Shown in pieces: positions 9,346 to 21,470 of a stretch of 64,000 nucleotides of DNA. The notes under the pieces are model-generated. The model did not search any database, had not been told where the DNA came from, and saw only the letters and a program-made list of their open reading frames with translations. The first letter of the stretch is position 1. Every line of letters starts with the position of its first letter. Source of the DNA: Burkholderiales bacterium (GTDB lineage Bacteria; Pseudomonadota; Gammaproteobacteria; Burkholderiales; Burkholderiaceae_C); NCBI GenBank assembly GCA_028872015.1, contig JAGWLO010000001.1, forward strand, positions 99,015-163,014, written 5' to 3'. The translations under genes were made by a program, and so were the position numbers.

Positions 9346-9779
9346 TGCCGGCCGTCGCTGCACGTGGCTCGGGCGGGCGCGGCCGGCGCTCGATGAACGA
9401 GATCAACATGGTGCCGTTCATCGACGTGATGCTGGTGCTGCTGATCATCTTCATGGTGACGGCGCCGCTGATCACCACCGGGGTGGTCGACCTGCCCTCG
9501 GTGGGCCAGAGCGCGCAGCGGCCGGCGCGGGTGATCGAGGTCATCGTGGGCACCGACACCCCGCTGCGCATCCGCGTCGACCAGCAGAGCCCGGCCCCGG
9601 TGACGCTGCAGCAGCTGGGCCTGCAGGTGCGCGCGCTGCAGGCCGGCGACGCGCAAGTGCCGGTGGTCATCAGCGCCGACCGCAGCGTGCGCTACGAGCG
9701 CGTGGTCGACGTGATGAACCTGCTGCAGAAGGCGCACGTGGCGCGCATCGGGCTGTCGGTCAAGCAGGGCGCGGGTTGA
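9345..9779 (+). CDS. tolR: Tol-Pal system protein TolR
   Basis: ExbD/TolR-family protein of 144 aa with one N-terminal membrane helix. NEINMVPFIDVMLVLLIIFM includes the conserved Asp of the helix that takes part in proton transfer with TolQ. The periplasmic domain ends with AHVARIGLSVKQ. The start shares one base with the tolQ stop. Confidence 0.95.
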   Translation: MPAVAARGSGGRGRRSMNEINMVPFIDVMLVLLIIFMVTAPLITTGVVDLPSVGQSAQRPARVIEVIVGTDTPLRIRVDQQSPAPVTLQQLGLQVRALQAGDAQVPVVISADRSVRYERVVDVMNLLQKAHVARIGLSVKQGAG

Positions 9780-9810
9780 ACGGTTGAGAGGCCGGGCGAC
9801 CCAGGCAACC

Positions 9811-10716
9811 ATGACCACGGCCGACGCACGGGTGCACGACGCGCTGCTGCCGCGCCCGCCCGGCGGCAACGGCGTCGGCGCCGCGCTGTCGGTGGCGGTG
9901 CACGCATTGCTGCTGCTGGCGCTGACGAGCGCCGTGAACTGGCACGCCGACGCGCCCTCGGTGGTGACCGCCGAGCTCTGGTCCAGCGTGCCCCAGGTGG
10001 CGGGCACTGCCCCACCGCCGGCACCCACGCCGACCCCCGCGCCAGCGCCTCCGGCACCGCCACCGCCACCGCCCCCAACGCCAGCGCCAGCGCCGGCGCC
10101 GGCGCCGGCCCCCGCGCCCCCGCCGCCCAAGCCCGCCGAGGCCGAGCCCGACATCGCGCTCGAGCGCGCGGCGCGCCGCAAGGCGCAGGCGCAGAAGGCG
10201 GCGCAAGAGCAGGCGCTGCAGGAGAAGGCGGCCCAAGCGAAGGCGCTGCAGGAAAGGCGGCAGCAGGAGCAGGCGGCGCAGGCGAAGAAGGCCGAGCAGC
10301 TCAAGCAGCAACAGCAGCAGGCCAAGGCCGAAGCCGCGCGCCTGGCCCAGCTGCGCGAACAGACGCTGGCCCGCATGATGGGCGAGGCCGGCCAGGCCAC
10401 CAGCAGCAGCACCCACAACGGCCGCGACGCGCGTGACGCCGGCCCGTCGGCCGCCTACGCGGCGCGGCTGGCGGGGCTGATCCGCCGCAACTCCACCTTC
10501 GCCGGCAGCCTGCCCGACAACAACGCCACCGAGGTCGAGGTCAACACGGCCCCGGGCGGCACCATCATCTCGCGCCGCATCGTCAAGAGCAGCGGCCACC
10601 CCGAGTGGGACGCGGCCGTGCTGCGCGCGATCGACCGCACCGGCCGCCTGCCGCCGGACGAGCGCGGCATCGTGCCGTCGCCGATGACGATCGACTTCCG
10701 GCCCAACGACAAATAG
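9811..10716 (+). CDS. tolA: Cell envelope protein TolA
   Basis: Inner-membrane protein linking TolQR to outer-membrane partners, 301 aa. The single N-terminal helix (AALSVAVHALLLLALTSAV) is followed by a Pro/Ala repeat tract (roughly residues 65-110), a charged helical Ala/Gln/Lys domain, and a C-terminal TonB/TolA-like domain ending VLRAIDRTGRLPPDERGIVPSPMTIDF. ATG at 9811 is chosen over an upstream TTG because it puts the charged leader directly before the helix. tolB and pal do not follow; the next gene is convergent, so they must be elsewhere. Confidence 0.9.
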   Translation: MTTADARVHDALLPRPPGGNGVGAALSVAVHALLLLALTSAVNWHADAPSVVTAELWSSVPQVAGTAPPPAPTPTPAPAPPAPPPPPPPTPAPAPAPAPAPAPPPPKPAEAEPDIALERAARRKAQAQKAAQEQALQEKAAQAKALQERRQQEQAAQAKKAEQLKQQQQQAKAEAARLAQLREQTLARMMGEAGQATSSSTHNGRDARDAGPSAAYAARLAGLIRRNSTFAGSLPDNNATEVEVNTAPGGTIISRRIVKSSGHPEWDAAVLRAIDRTGRLPPDERGIVPSPMTIDFRPNDK

Positions 10717-10728
10717 GCCGCCGCGGAC

Positions 10729-14496
<3,768 letters not shown>

Positions 14497-14795
14497 GGCG
14501 GGGGCAGACGCGCGTCTGCGGTGGTGGCGGTGGTGGCGGTGCTTGCAGCGGGGATCGCAAGCCGTGGGCACAGATTCTCGGCAACGCGGCCGCCCGCGTC
14601 CAACCCGGACACCTTCTATCACGCCGCCGGCGACCCGGTGGCCGGTGCGCGATGCCGGGTACAAGCCAAGAACAATCCGCTCCCGACCGCGCTATTCCGG
14701 CCCTGGCTGCGGCGCCGGCTGCCTAGCATCGGCCCCAGCACCGCGGCGTGCGCCTGCGCCGGGCGCGGCGCGGCGTTGCCGAAAGGATGTGCGCG
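14497..14795. other. Intergenic region between two divergent genes
   Basis: 299 bp separate the hydantoinase from the GspE-family gene. It contains a GGTGGC/GGTGGT triplet-like run near 14521-14540 and a TAGCAT box at 14724-14729, neither of which makes a convincing promoter. I see no gene in it. Confidence 0.5.
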
Positions 14796-17306
14796 ATGTC
14801 CGACCTGTCCCAGCCTGCGCTCGCGGTCCTGCCCGACGAGGCGGCGACCTTCGCCTGGCCCACGCCCGACCTGGCCGGCTACCCGGCACCCGGCCCGCTG
14901 GGCCGCCATCCGGCCTGCCGCATCGAAGGCCTGAACGGCCGCACGATCGAAGGCCAGCTGCTGCGCTTCGATCCCGTGCCCGGACTGCTGCAGGTGCGCA
15001 CCGCGGGCGTGGCGAAGCCGGTATCGCTGCGCTTCGACCAGTTCCGCCGCCTGTGCCTGCTCGATCCGGTGCCGGCGCTGGAAGCCCCGGGCGACGCGCG
15101 CGACCTGGCCGGCGAGCGGCCGCAGATGCCGTTCCGGGTCGAGTTCGGCAACGGCAACCTGTGGGAAGGCCGCACCGTGGGCCGGCGCGAGGAACCCTCG
15201 GGCCTGTTCCTGTTCGAGCCGCTGGACGAGCGCGGCACGGTGCGGCGCTGGTTCGTGCCCCGGCCGGCCTACGTGGAGGCCGAGGTGGGCTTGCGCATCG
15301 GCGAGGCGCTGATCGCCCAGCGCTCCGCCACGCCCGATCAGATCGCCTCGGCGCTGGCCGAGCAGGACGCGTTGCGCACGCGCAAGCTGGGCGACCTGCT
15401 GCTCGAGCGTCACATCATCACGGCGGCCGAGCTGGGCCTGGCGATCGACCACCAGGCCCGGATGCCGATGGTGCGCATCGGCGAGGCGCTCACGGGCCTG
15501 GGCCTGATCACCGAGGCGCAGCTGCAGGAGGCGCTGGCATTGCAGCGGCAGGACCGCGGCGTGCCGCTGGGCGAGCTGCTGGTGCGCCGGGGCGCCGTCA
15601 CGCAGGCCGACCTGCAGACCGCCCTGGCCCGCAAGATGGGCTACCCGCTGGTGGACGTGCTGCAGTTTCCGGCCGATGCCGAGGCCGTGGCGCGGCTGCC
15701 CTACGCCGTGGCCAGCCGACTGCCCGCGCTGCCGCTGCTGCTGCGCGGCGGGCGCCTGGTGGTGGCGGTGGAAGACCCGTCCAACCGCGCCCGGCTGGAC
15801 GAACTCGAGTTCGCCGCCCAGTGCAAGGTGGTGCCGGTGCTGGCGCGCAGCGGCGTGCTGCAGGCGGCCGTGGACCGGGCTTACGAGAAGATCGGCGCCG
15901 CCAGCTTCGCGCTGCGCCTGCCGGGCGATCCGGCCACGCCGATCGACTACGAGATGGGCAACGCCAGCAAGCTGCTGGCCAGCATGGAAAGCGGCGCCGA
16001 CCCGCGCCCCGACGAGGACGACGGCAGCGTCATCGAGCAGAGCGACAACACGCTGGTGCGGCTGATCAACTCGATGATCGTCGAGGCCCACACGCAGGGC
16101 GTCTCCGACATCCACATCGAATGCACCGGCGGGCGGGAGAAGGTGCGCATCCGCTTCCGCAAGGACGGACAGCTGCGCCCCTACCTCGAGCTGCCGCCCA
16201 GCTACCGCAGCGCCATCATCGCGCGGCTGAAGATCATGTGCGACCTCGACATCAGCGAGCGCCGCAAGCCGCAGGACGGCAAGATCAACTTCGCCAAGTT
16301 CGTGCAGGGCGTGCGGCTGGAGCTGCGCGTGGCCACCATCCCCACGCAGAACAACCTCGAGGACGCGGTGCTGCGCCTGCTGGCCTCGAACCGGCCCATC
16401 CCGCTGGACCAGCTGGGGCTGGCGCCGGCCATCCTGGAGCGCGTGCGCGAAGCGGCGCAGCGCCCGCACGGCCTGTTGCTGTGCGTGGGCCCCACGGGCT
16501 CGGGGAAGACCACCACGCTGCACTCGGTGCTGAGCAGCATCAACACCGCCGAGCGCAAGCTGTGGACGGCCGAGGACCCGATCGAGATCACGCAGCAGGG
16601 GCTGCGCCAGGTGCAGGTGAACCCGCGCATCGACTGGACCTTCGCCAAGGCGCTGCGCGCCTTCCTGCGTGCCGACCCGGACGTGATCATGGTCGGCGAG
16701 ATCCGCGACCAGGAGACGGCGCAGGTGGCGATCGAAGCCTCGCTCACCGGCCACCTGGTGCTGTCCACGCTGCACACCAACAGCGCGCCCGAGACCGTCA
16801 CGCGGCTGCTCGACATGGGCATGGACCCGTTCAACTTCGCCGATGCGCTGCTGGGCGTGCTGGCGCAGCGCCTGGTGCGCCGCCTGTGCAAGCAGTGCCG
16901 CAGCGAGACCGACGCCAGTCCGGAGGAAGAGGACGAGCTGCTGCAGGACTACCTGCACGCGATGAGCGGCGCCGACAACCCGCCCGGTGCCGACGCGGTG
17001 CGGGCCGACTGGCGCGCCCGCTTCGGCCGCCAGGTGGCCGCCGACGGCACCCGCAGCGGGCCGCTCGCGCGCTACCGCTGCGCCGGCTGCGAGCAGTGCG
17101 GCGGCAGCGGCTACCGCGGCCGCGCCGCCATCCACGAGCTGATGATGGTGTCGCGCGGGCTGCGCCACCTGATCCAGACCAACAGCCGCGCCGACGACCT
17201 GGAACGTCACGCCCTGGGCGAAGGGCTGCGCACGCTGCGCCAGGACGGCATCGAGAAGGTGCTGGCCGGGGTGACTTCGATCGAGGAAGTGCGGGCCAAC
17301 TCCTAG
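14796..17306 (+). CDS. Orphan GspE/PilB-family secretion ATPase with extra N-terminal domains
   Basis: 836-aa hexameric-type traffic ATPase. The C-terminal motor has Walker A GPTGSGKT (565-572), the Asp box VGEIRDQETAQVA, the His box (LSTLHTNSAPETVTRLLDMG) and a zinc-binding element (CKQC near 698, then CAGCEQCGGSGYRGR). Upstream are GspE_N/MshE-type helical repeats (about 170-330). The first ~165 residues form two beta-rich segments (IEGLNGRTIEGQLLRF and RVEFGNGNLWEGRTVGR) that are not part of ordinary GspE or PilB. A second, canonical gspE lies at 40218-41639, and no platform protein adjoins this gene. A GAAAGG ribosome site 9 nt upstream supports the ATG at 14796. It may serve pili or another system, or be regulatory. 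Confidence 0.82.
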   Translation: MSDLSQPALAVLPDEAATFAWPTPDLAGYPAPGPLGRHPACRIEGLNGRTIEGQLLRFDPVPGLLQVRTAGVAKPVSLRFDQFRRLCLLDPVPALEAPGDARDLAGERPQMPFRVEFGNGNLWEGRTVGRREEPSGLFLFEPLDERGTVRRWFVPRPAYVEAEVGLRIGEALIAQRSATPDQIASALAEQDALRTRKLGDLLLERHIITAAELGLAIDHQARMPMVRIGEALTGLGLITEAQLQEALALQRQDRGVPLGELLVRRGAVTQADLQTALARKMGYPLVDVLQFPADAEAVARLPYAVASRLPALPLLLRGGRLVVAVEDPSNRARLDELEFAAQCKVVPVLARSGVLQAAVDRAYEKIGAASFALRLPGDPATPIDYEMGNASKLLASMESGADPRPDEDDGSVIEQSDNTLVRLINSMIVEAHTQGVSDIHIECTGGREKVRIRFRKDGQLRPYLELPPSYRSAIIARLKIMCDLDISERRKPQDGKINFAKFVQGVRLELRVATIPTQNNLEDAVLRLLASNRPIPLDQLGLAPAILERVREAAQRPHGLLLCVGPTGSGKTTTLHSVLSSINTAERKLWTAEDPIEITQQGLRQVQVNPRIDWTFAKALRAFLRADPDVIMVGEIRDQETAQVAIEASLTGHLVLSTLHTNSAPETVTRLLDMGMDPFNFADALLGVLAQRLVRRLCKQCRSETDASPEEEDELLQDYLHAMSGADNPPGADAVRADWRARFGRQVAADGTRSGPLARYRCAGCEQCGGSGYRGRAAIHELMMVSRGLRHLIQTNSRADDLERHALGEGLRTLRQDGIEKVLAGVTSIEEVRANS

Positions 17307-17315
17307 GCCCGGGCG

Positions 17316-19265
17316 TCAGGGTCGGGGCGTCAGCACCGCATCCAGCAGGTCGGGCGTGCCCGGCACGCGCTCGAGGTGCGGGTAGCGCAGGCCGCCGTGG
17401 TAGTCCACCGACACCGTGCGGTAGCGGTTGTCGGCCTTCACCAGCAGCGCGATGGCGCCCGCGCCGGGCGCGGCAGCGTCGCGGATGGCCTGCTGCAGCA
17501 CGTCGGCGTCGTACGGCACGCCATTGACGGCCACCAGCGTGGCGCCGGTGGGCAGGCCGGCGGCGAAGGCCGGGCCATCCCAGCGCACGTCGCTCAAGCG
17601 GTCGTCCTTGCCCACCGCCAGGCCGATGGAATAGTTGAAGTCGGTGTACTTGTACAGCGCCTCCTGCGCCTTGGCCAGGGCGCTGGGCTGGTCGGTGTAG
17701 ACCAGCCGCCAGCCGCCGCGCGCGATGCCGTCCAGCGGCGCGCCCGGGCCATGCCCGTCCAGGCGCCGGCGCAGGAAGCCGGCCCAGTCGTGCGGCAGCA
17801 CGGCGTTCAGCGCCGCCACCACGTCGCCGAAGGTGTAGGTGACCGGCACATAGCTGCCGTCGTCGATGCCGAAGAAGGCGCGCGCGAAGTCGTCCAGCGA
17901 TTTCTTGCCGCCGGTCTGCTGGCGGATCAGCGTGTCGGCGTCGAGCCAGATCAGGGCGCCTTCGGCGTAGTAGTCCAGGCCGCGCGTCCAGCTGCGGTAG
18001 CCGCTGGCGGCGTTGCGCGTGTTCACGATCTCGCCGTTGGTGGTGTCCTGCAGCGAGCGCCAGCGGCGGCCCGGCTCGTGGTCGAGACGGGCCGCCATCA
18101 GCGCGATGCTGTCCCGCACCTGCTGGCGCGTCAGCAGGCCGCTGCGCGCGGCCAGCACCTGGCCCCAGAACTGGGTCTGGCCCTCGTACACCCACAGCAG
18201 GCTGTCGCGCATGGGCGTGGTGTAGTCGGGCGTCCACAGGTCGGCCGGGCGACGGAACTTGCCGTTCCAGGAATGCGCGTACTCGTGCGGCAGCAGGTCG
18301 CGGTCGGGCGCGGTGGCATCCCAGTCGGTGAAATACCTCGGTCCGGTGCCGTTCTCGCTGCTGCGGTGGTGCTCGATGCCGACGCCGCCGATCTCGTCGT
18401 CCAGCGTGAGCAGGAAGTCGTAGTGGTCGTAGTGCTGGCTGCCGAACAGCCTGGTGGCCTGCTGCACCAGCCGGCGGTGGGCGTCGAGCTGCGCCGGCGT
18501 GGCCGCCAGGTGCGCCTCGTCGTCGGCGAACACGTTCAGGTGCACCGGCACCGGCGCGCCCGGGGCGAGGTCGTAGCGGCGCATGTGGCTGCCGGCGTAG
18601 AGCGGCGAATCCACCAGCGTCTCGTAGGTGGTGGGCGCGAAGCGGGTGACGTCGCCTCCGGCCTGCGGGGTGGTGGCGGCGCCGTCCAGCGCGCTGGCAA
18701 AGCGCCAGCCCGCGGGCAGCCGCACGCTGGGCTGGATGCGGATGCCGCTGACGGCATAGCCGGCCGGCACCAGCGAGACGCCGCCCCACTTCAGCACCAG
18801 CATCTCGGGCGTGACGGCGGCACCGCTGAACGAGCCCGAGCCGGGCGCGGTCTGGGCCAGCTCCAGCTCGATCTGCTCGGCGCCCGGCGGCACGACGATG
18901 TGGAAGGCCGTCATCTCCACCGTGTCGCGCACCCAGGCCAGGCGCTGGCCGTTGGCGCTGATCACGAGCCCGGCCAGCAGGTTGATCGGCCCGGTGGGCG
19001 CGTGCTCGCCGGGTATCCATTTCGGCAGCGACAGCGTCATCGGCCCCGGCCCGGCCACCGGGATGGTCTCGCGCACGCGGTAGATGTGGCGCGCCACGTC
19101 GGTGGCATCCACCTGCAGCGTGAGCAGGCCCGGGTAGGGCACGGCGCGGCCGGCCGGGATGGCCGGCGGCAGCGGCGCGCCCACCGGCTGCGCGAAGGTG
19201 GCGGGAAGCAGGGGCGCGCAGAGGCCGGCGCCGATCAGCGCCAGCCCGGACAACAGCGACTTCAT
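17316..19265 (-). CDS. Exported M61-family (glycyl) aminopeptidase with PDZ domain
   Basis: 649-aa secreted zinc metallopeptidase. A signal peptide (to about residue 25, LLPATFAQP) is followed by the M61 N-terminal beta domain (SLPKWIPGEHAP), the catalytic HEYAH site (H327, E328, H331) with the downstream WVYEGQTQFWG segment, and a C-terminal PDZ domain (SDVRWDGPAFAAGLPTGATLVAVNG). M61 enzymes release N-terminal residues, preferring Gly/Ala. Its ATG overlaps the stop of the preceding phosphoesterase gene (ATGA), which makes it the last gene of the glycosyltransferase-phosphoesterase operon. A link to lipid metabolism is not obvious, and co-transcription may be incidental. Confidence 0.87.
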   Translation of the reverse strand: MKSLLSGLALIGAGLCAPLLPATFAQPVGAPLPPAIPAGRAVPYPGLLTLQVDATDVARHIYRVRETIPVAGPGPMTLSLPKWIPGEHAPTGPINLLAGLVISANGQRLAWVRDTVEMTAFHIVVPPGAEQIELELAQTAPGSGSFSGAAVTPEMLVLKWGGVSLVPAGYAVSGIRIQPSVRLPAGWRFASALDGAATTPQAGGDVTRFAPTTYETLVDSPLYAGSHMRRYDLAPGAPVPVHLNVFADDEAHLAATPAQLDAHRRLVQQATRLFGSQHYDHYDFLLTLDDEIGGVGIEHHRSSENGTGPRYFTDWDATAPDRDLLPHEYAHSWNGKFRRPADLWTPDYTTPMRDSLLWVYEGQTQFWGQVLAARSGLLTRQQVRDSIALMAARLDHEPGRRWRSLQDTTNGEIVNTRNAASGYRSWTRGLDYYAEGALIWLDADTLIRQQTGGKKSLDDFARAFFGIDDGSYVPVTYTFGDVVAALNAVLPHDWAGFLRRRLDGHGPGAPLDGIARGGWRLVYTDQPSALAKAQEALYKYTDFNYSIGLAVGKDDRLSDVRWDGPAFAAGLPTGATLVAVNGVPYDADVLQQAIRDAAAPGAGAIALLVKADNRYRTVSVDYHGGLRYPHLERVPGTPDLLDAVLTPRP

Positions 19266-20203
19266 GGGGTAACGGGAAGCGGAAGCGGGCGCCGAGTATC
19301 ACCCAGGCCCGGCGCGGCGGCGGTGCCGGCGGCGGCCGGCAGGCCGGTGCCGCCCGCGCGCTGCGTCCAGTCGAGGATCTCGAGCCGGCCGTCGGCGTGC
19401 TCGACCAGCGCGGTCAGGCTCTCGACCCAGTCGCCGTCGTTGCAGTACAGCACGCCGCCGATGGTGCGGATCTCGGCGTGGTGGATGTGGCCGCAGACGA
19501 CGCCGTGCAGGCCCCGCTGGCGCGCCTCGCGCGCGACCGCGGCCTCGAAATCGGCCAGGTAGCTCACGGCGCGCTTGACCTTGAGCTTGAGGTAGCGCGA
19601 CAGGCTCCAGTACGGCAGCCCGACCCGCGCCCGCACCGAATTCAGGTGCCGGTTCAGCCGCAGCGTGAACTCGTAGGCCGAGTCGCCCAGGTACGCCAGC
19701 CACTTGGCGCACTGCACGACGCCGTCGAACAGGTCGCCGTGCGTGACCCACAGGCGGCGGCCGTCGGCCGTGACGTGCACGCAATGTTCCAGCACGTCGA
19801 CGCCGCCGAAGTTGTGGCCCAGGTACTTGCGCGCGAACTCGTCGTGGTTGCCGGGCACGAAGATCACGCGCGTGCCCTTGCGCGCCTTGCGCAGCAGCTT
19901 CTGCACCACGTCGTTGTGCGCCTGCGGCCAGTACCACTGCCGCCGCAGCTGCCAGCCGTCGATGATGTCGCCCACCAGGTAGAGCGTCTCGCACTCGACG
20001 CTGCGCAGGAAGTCGAGCAGCGCCGCCGCCTGGCAGCCCGGCGTGCCCAGGTGCAGGTCGGAGATCCACACGGTGCGCACCTGCAGCCCGGCCGGGCCGG
20101 CCTCGGGCGGGTCGGGGTGGTGCGGAGCCGGTCCGGGCGGGGCAGGCAGTTCGTCGCGGCGCATGACGCGGGCGATCGTGGCGGCGGCGCGCGACGCCGT
20201 CAT
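19262..20203 (-). CDS. plcP: PlcP-type phospholipase C / LpxH-like metallophosphoesterase
   Basis: Calcineurin-like phosphoesterase of 313 aa with all metal-binding blocks: SDLHLGT (D49, H51), GDIIDGW (D79), GNHDE (N119, H120), THGDLFDG, and GHIHH (H239, H241). Proteins of this type are often labelled UDP-2,3-diacylglucosamine diphosphatase. The LHLGTPGCQA and QWYWPQAHNDVVQKLLRKARKG blocks are closer to PlcP, the phosphate-starvation phospholipase C that turns membrane phospholipids into diacylglycerol. Following a lipid glycosyltransferase in the same operon, the reported plcP-agt partnership, supports that reading. The start overlaps the glycosyltransferase stop. The first ~40 residues are Pro-rich and non-catalytic. 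The LpxH alternative cannot be excluded from sequence alone. Confidence 0.75.
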   Translation of the reverse strand: MTASRAAATIARVMRRDELPAPPGPAPHHPDPPEAGPAGLQVRTVWISDLHLGTPGCQAAALLDFLRSVECETLYLVGDIIDGWQLRRQWYWPQAHNDVVQKLLRKARKGTRVIFVPGNHDEFARKYLGHNFGGVDVLEHCVHVTADGRRLWVTHGDLFDGVVQCAKWLAYLGDSAYEFTLRLNRHLNSVRARVGLPYWSLSRYLKLKVKRAVSYLADFEAAVAREARQRGLHGVVCGHIHHAEIRTIGGVLYCNDGDWVESLTALVEHADGRLEILDWTQRAGGTGLPAAAGTAAAPGLGDTRRPLPLPVTP

Positions 20204-21375
20204 GACGCCACGGCGTCAGCGCGGTGACGCGCGTGCGCCGACGACAGCGGCGGCGCCGCCTGCCCGGCCAGCACCCGCGCCAGCACCTCGGGCACTTCGA
20301 ACACCGCCCGGTTGTCGACGGCGGCCACGCGGGCGCCGAACTCGGGCAGCCGCTGCGTCAGCGTCTGCACCGCGGCCCCCACCTGGCCGAAGCTGCGCAG
20401 CACCACGCCCAGGCCCTGCGCGCGCACCCACTCGGTGTTGTAGCGCTCCTGCGGCATGGTCCAGGCGTTGCGCGTGACGATCACCGGCAGCCCCAGCTGC
20501 ACCGCCTCGCTCAGGCTGCCGGGCCCGGGCTTGCCGATGAAGAAGTCGGCCAGGCGCATCCAGCGCGCCACCTCGGGCGTGTAGCCCACCACCACGCGCG
20601 GCGCCGGCGCCGGCAGCGCACGCAACGCCTGCGCCAGCGCCTCGTTGCGGCCGCACATCAGGATCAGCGGCGTGGCCGGCAGCGCCTGCGCGATGCGCTT
20701 CATCACGCCCGAGCCGGTGCCACCGAACAGCACCAGGCCGGTGGGGGTGGCCGCATCCAGGCCGGCGCGCAGGCGCTCGGCGGCGCGGTCGATCGGCGGG
20801 CCGAGGTGGAACTCGGGCCGCAGCACCATGCCGCTGACGCGGTGCACCCGCGCCGGGTCGCAGCCGGCGGCCAGCGCCTGCTGCACGGCGTGCTCGCTGC
20901 CGCACACCAGGTGCTGCGCCAGGCCGGGCTCGATCCAGAAATGCGGCGGGTGGTCGGCCAGGTCGGTGAGCACGGTGACGAAGGGCACGCCGGGCCGCGC
21001 CAGCGCCAGGCTGTCGTGCAGCGCGCGGTTGAAGTTGGGGATCAGCGAGACCACCAGGTCGGGCCGCGTGGCCTGCCAGTGCCGCGCCAGGCGCTGCACC
21101 AGCGCACCGTGGCCGAGCCGGATCAGCCCCTGCAGCAGCTTCAGCTCCTGCGCCAGGCCGAGCGTGAAGCCGCTGGCCAGGCGCTTGTTGTACAGGTCCT
21201 CGGGCTCGATGCCGGTGAGGCGGCGGAAGCGCGCCGTCGGGTCGAGCACCTCGGTCAGGTTGACCTTGCGCACGCGCCACGGCCGGCCCTGGGCCTGCAT
21301 CACCTGGGCCAGCGCCTGGGCCGCGGCGCGGTGGCCGCCGCCGGCGTTGAACCACACCAGATCGATGGTCGTCAT
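20200..21375 (-). CDS. MGDG-synthase-like diacylglycerol glycosyltransferase (GT28)
   Basis: 391-aa glycosyltransferase with the MGDG synthase N-terminal domain (WFNAGGGHRAAAQAL, GGGH at 12-15) and a MurG-like C-terminal donor site (LFGGTGSGVMKRIA, FIGKPGPGSLSEAVQLGLPVIV). Such enzymes transfer a sugar to diacylglycerol to make phosphorus-free membrane glycolipids (MgdA/Agt type). No signal peptide; expected at the inner membrane. It is the first gene of the operon with the PlcP-type phosphoesterase, whose product would be its acceptor. A triple 11-bp-periodic PHO-box-like array lies just upstream, so induction by phosphate starvation is likely. Donor sugar unknown. Confidence 0.8.
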   Translation of the reverse strand: MTTIDLVWFNAGGGHRAAAQALAQVMQAQGRPWRVRKVNLTEVLDPTARFRRLTGIEPEDLYNKRLASGFTLGLAQELKLLQGLIRLGHGALVQRLARHWQATRPDLVVSLIPNFNRALHDSLALARPGVPFVTVLTDLADHPPHFWIEPGLAQHLVCGSEHAVQQALAAGCDPARVHRVSGMVLRPEFHLGPPIDRAAERLRAGLDAATPTGLVLFGGTGSGVMKRIAQALPATPLILMCGRNEALAQALRALPAPAPRVVVGYTPEVARWMRLADFFIGKPGPGSLSEAVQLGLPVIVTRNAWTMPQERYNTEWVRAQGLGVVLRSFGQVGAAVQTLTQRLPEFGARVAAVDNRAVFEVPEVLARVLAGQAAPPLSSAHARHRADAVAS

Positions 21376-21395
21376 GGCGCCGATGGTTGGGCCGG

Positions 21396-21427
21396 CGCAT
21401 GACGCTCGCATGAACGCGGCATGACAC
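21396..21427 (-). promoter_or_regulatory. PHO-box-like array and -10 of the GT28-plcP operon
   Basis: On the minus strand three half-sites TGTCAT, GTTCAT and CGTCAT follow each other at exact 11-bp spacing, matching the PhoB half-site TGTCA(T/C) and its period. After the last comes 10 bp, then AACCAT (minus strand 21388-21383, a weak -10), then 7 bp and the ATG at 21375. The half-site to -10 distance is that of PhoB-activated promoters, which lack a -35. Confidence 0.65.
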
Positions 21428-21470
21428 CGCGGTGGCGTGGACCCGGGGCGGCCCGCCGGCCGCGCTGGTC

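Noticed and set aside
14521..14545. GGTGGC/GGTGGT run resembling a repeat or regulatory tract
   Set aside because: It is short and imperfect and lies in the open upstream extension of the hydantoinase frame; nothing suggests function.
19262..20203. Housekeeping LpxH of lipid A synthesis
   Set aside because: The LHLGTPGCQA and WYWPQAHNDVV blocks and the operon with a diacylglycerol glycosyltransferase fit PlcP better; LpxH is normally shorter (about 240 aa) and found in other contexts. The call is kept at moderate confidence.
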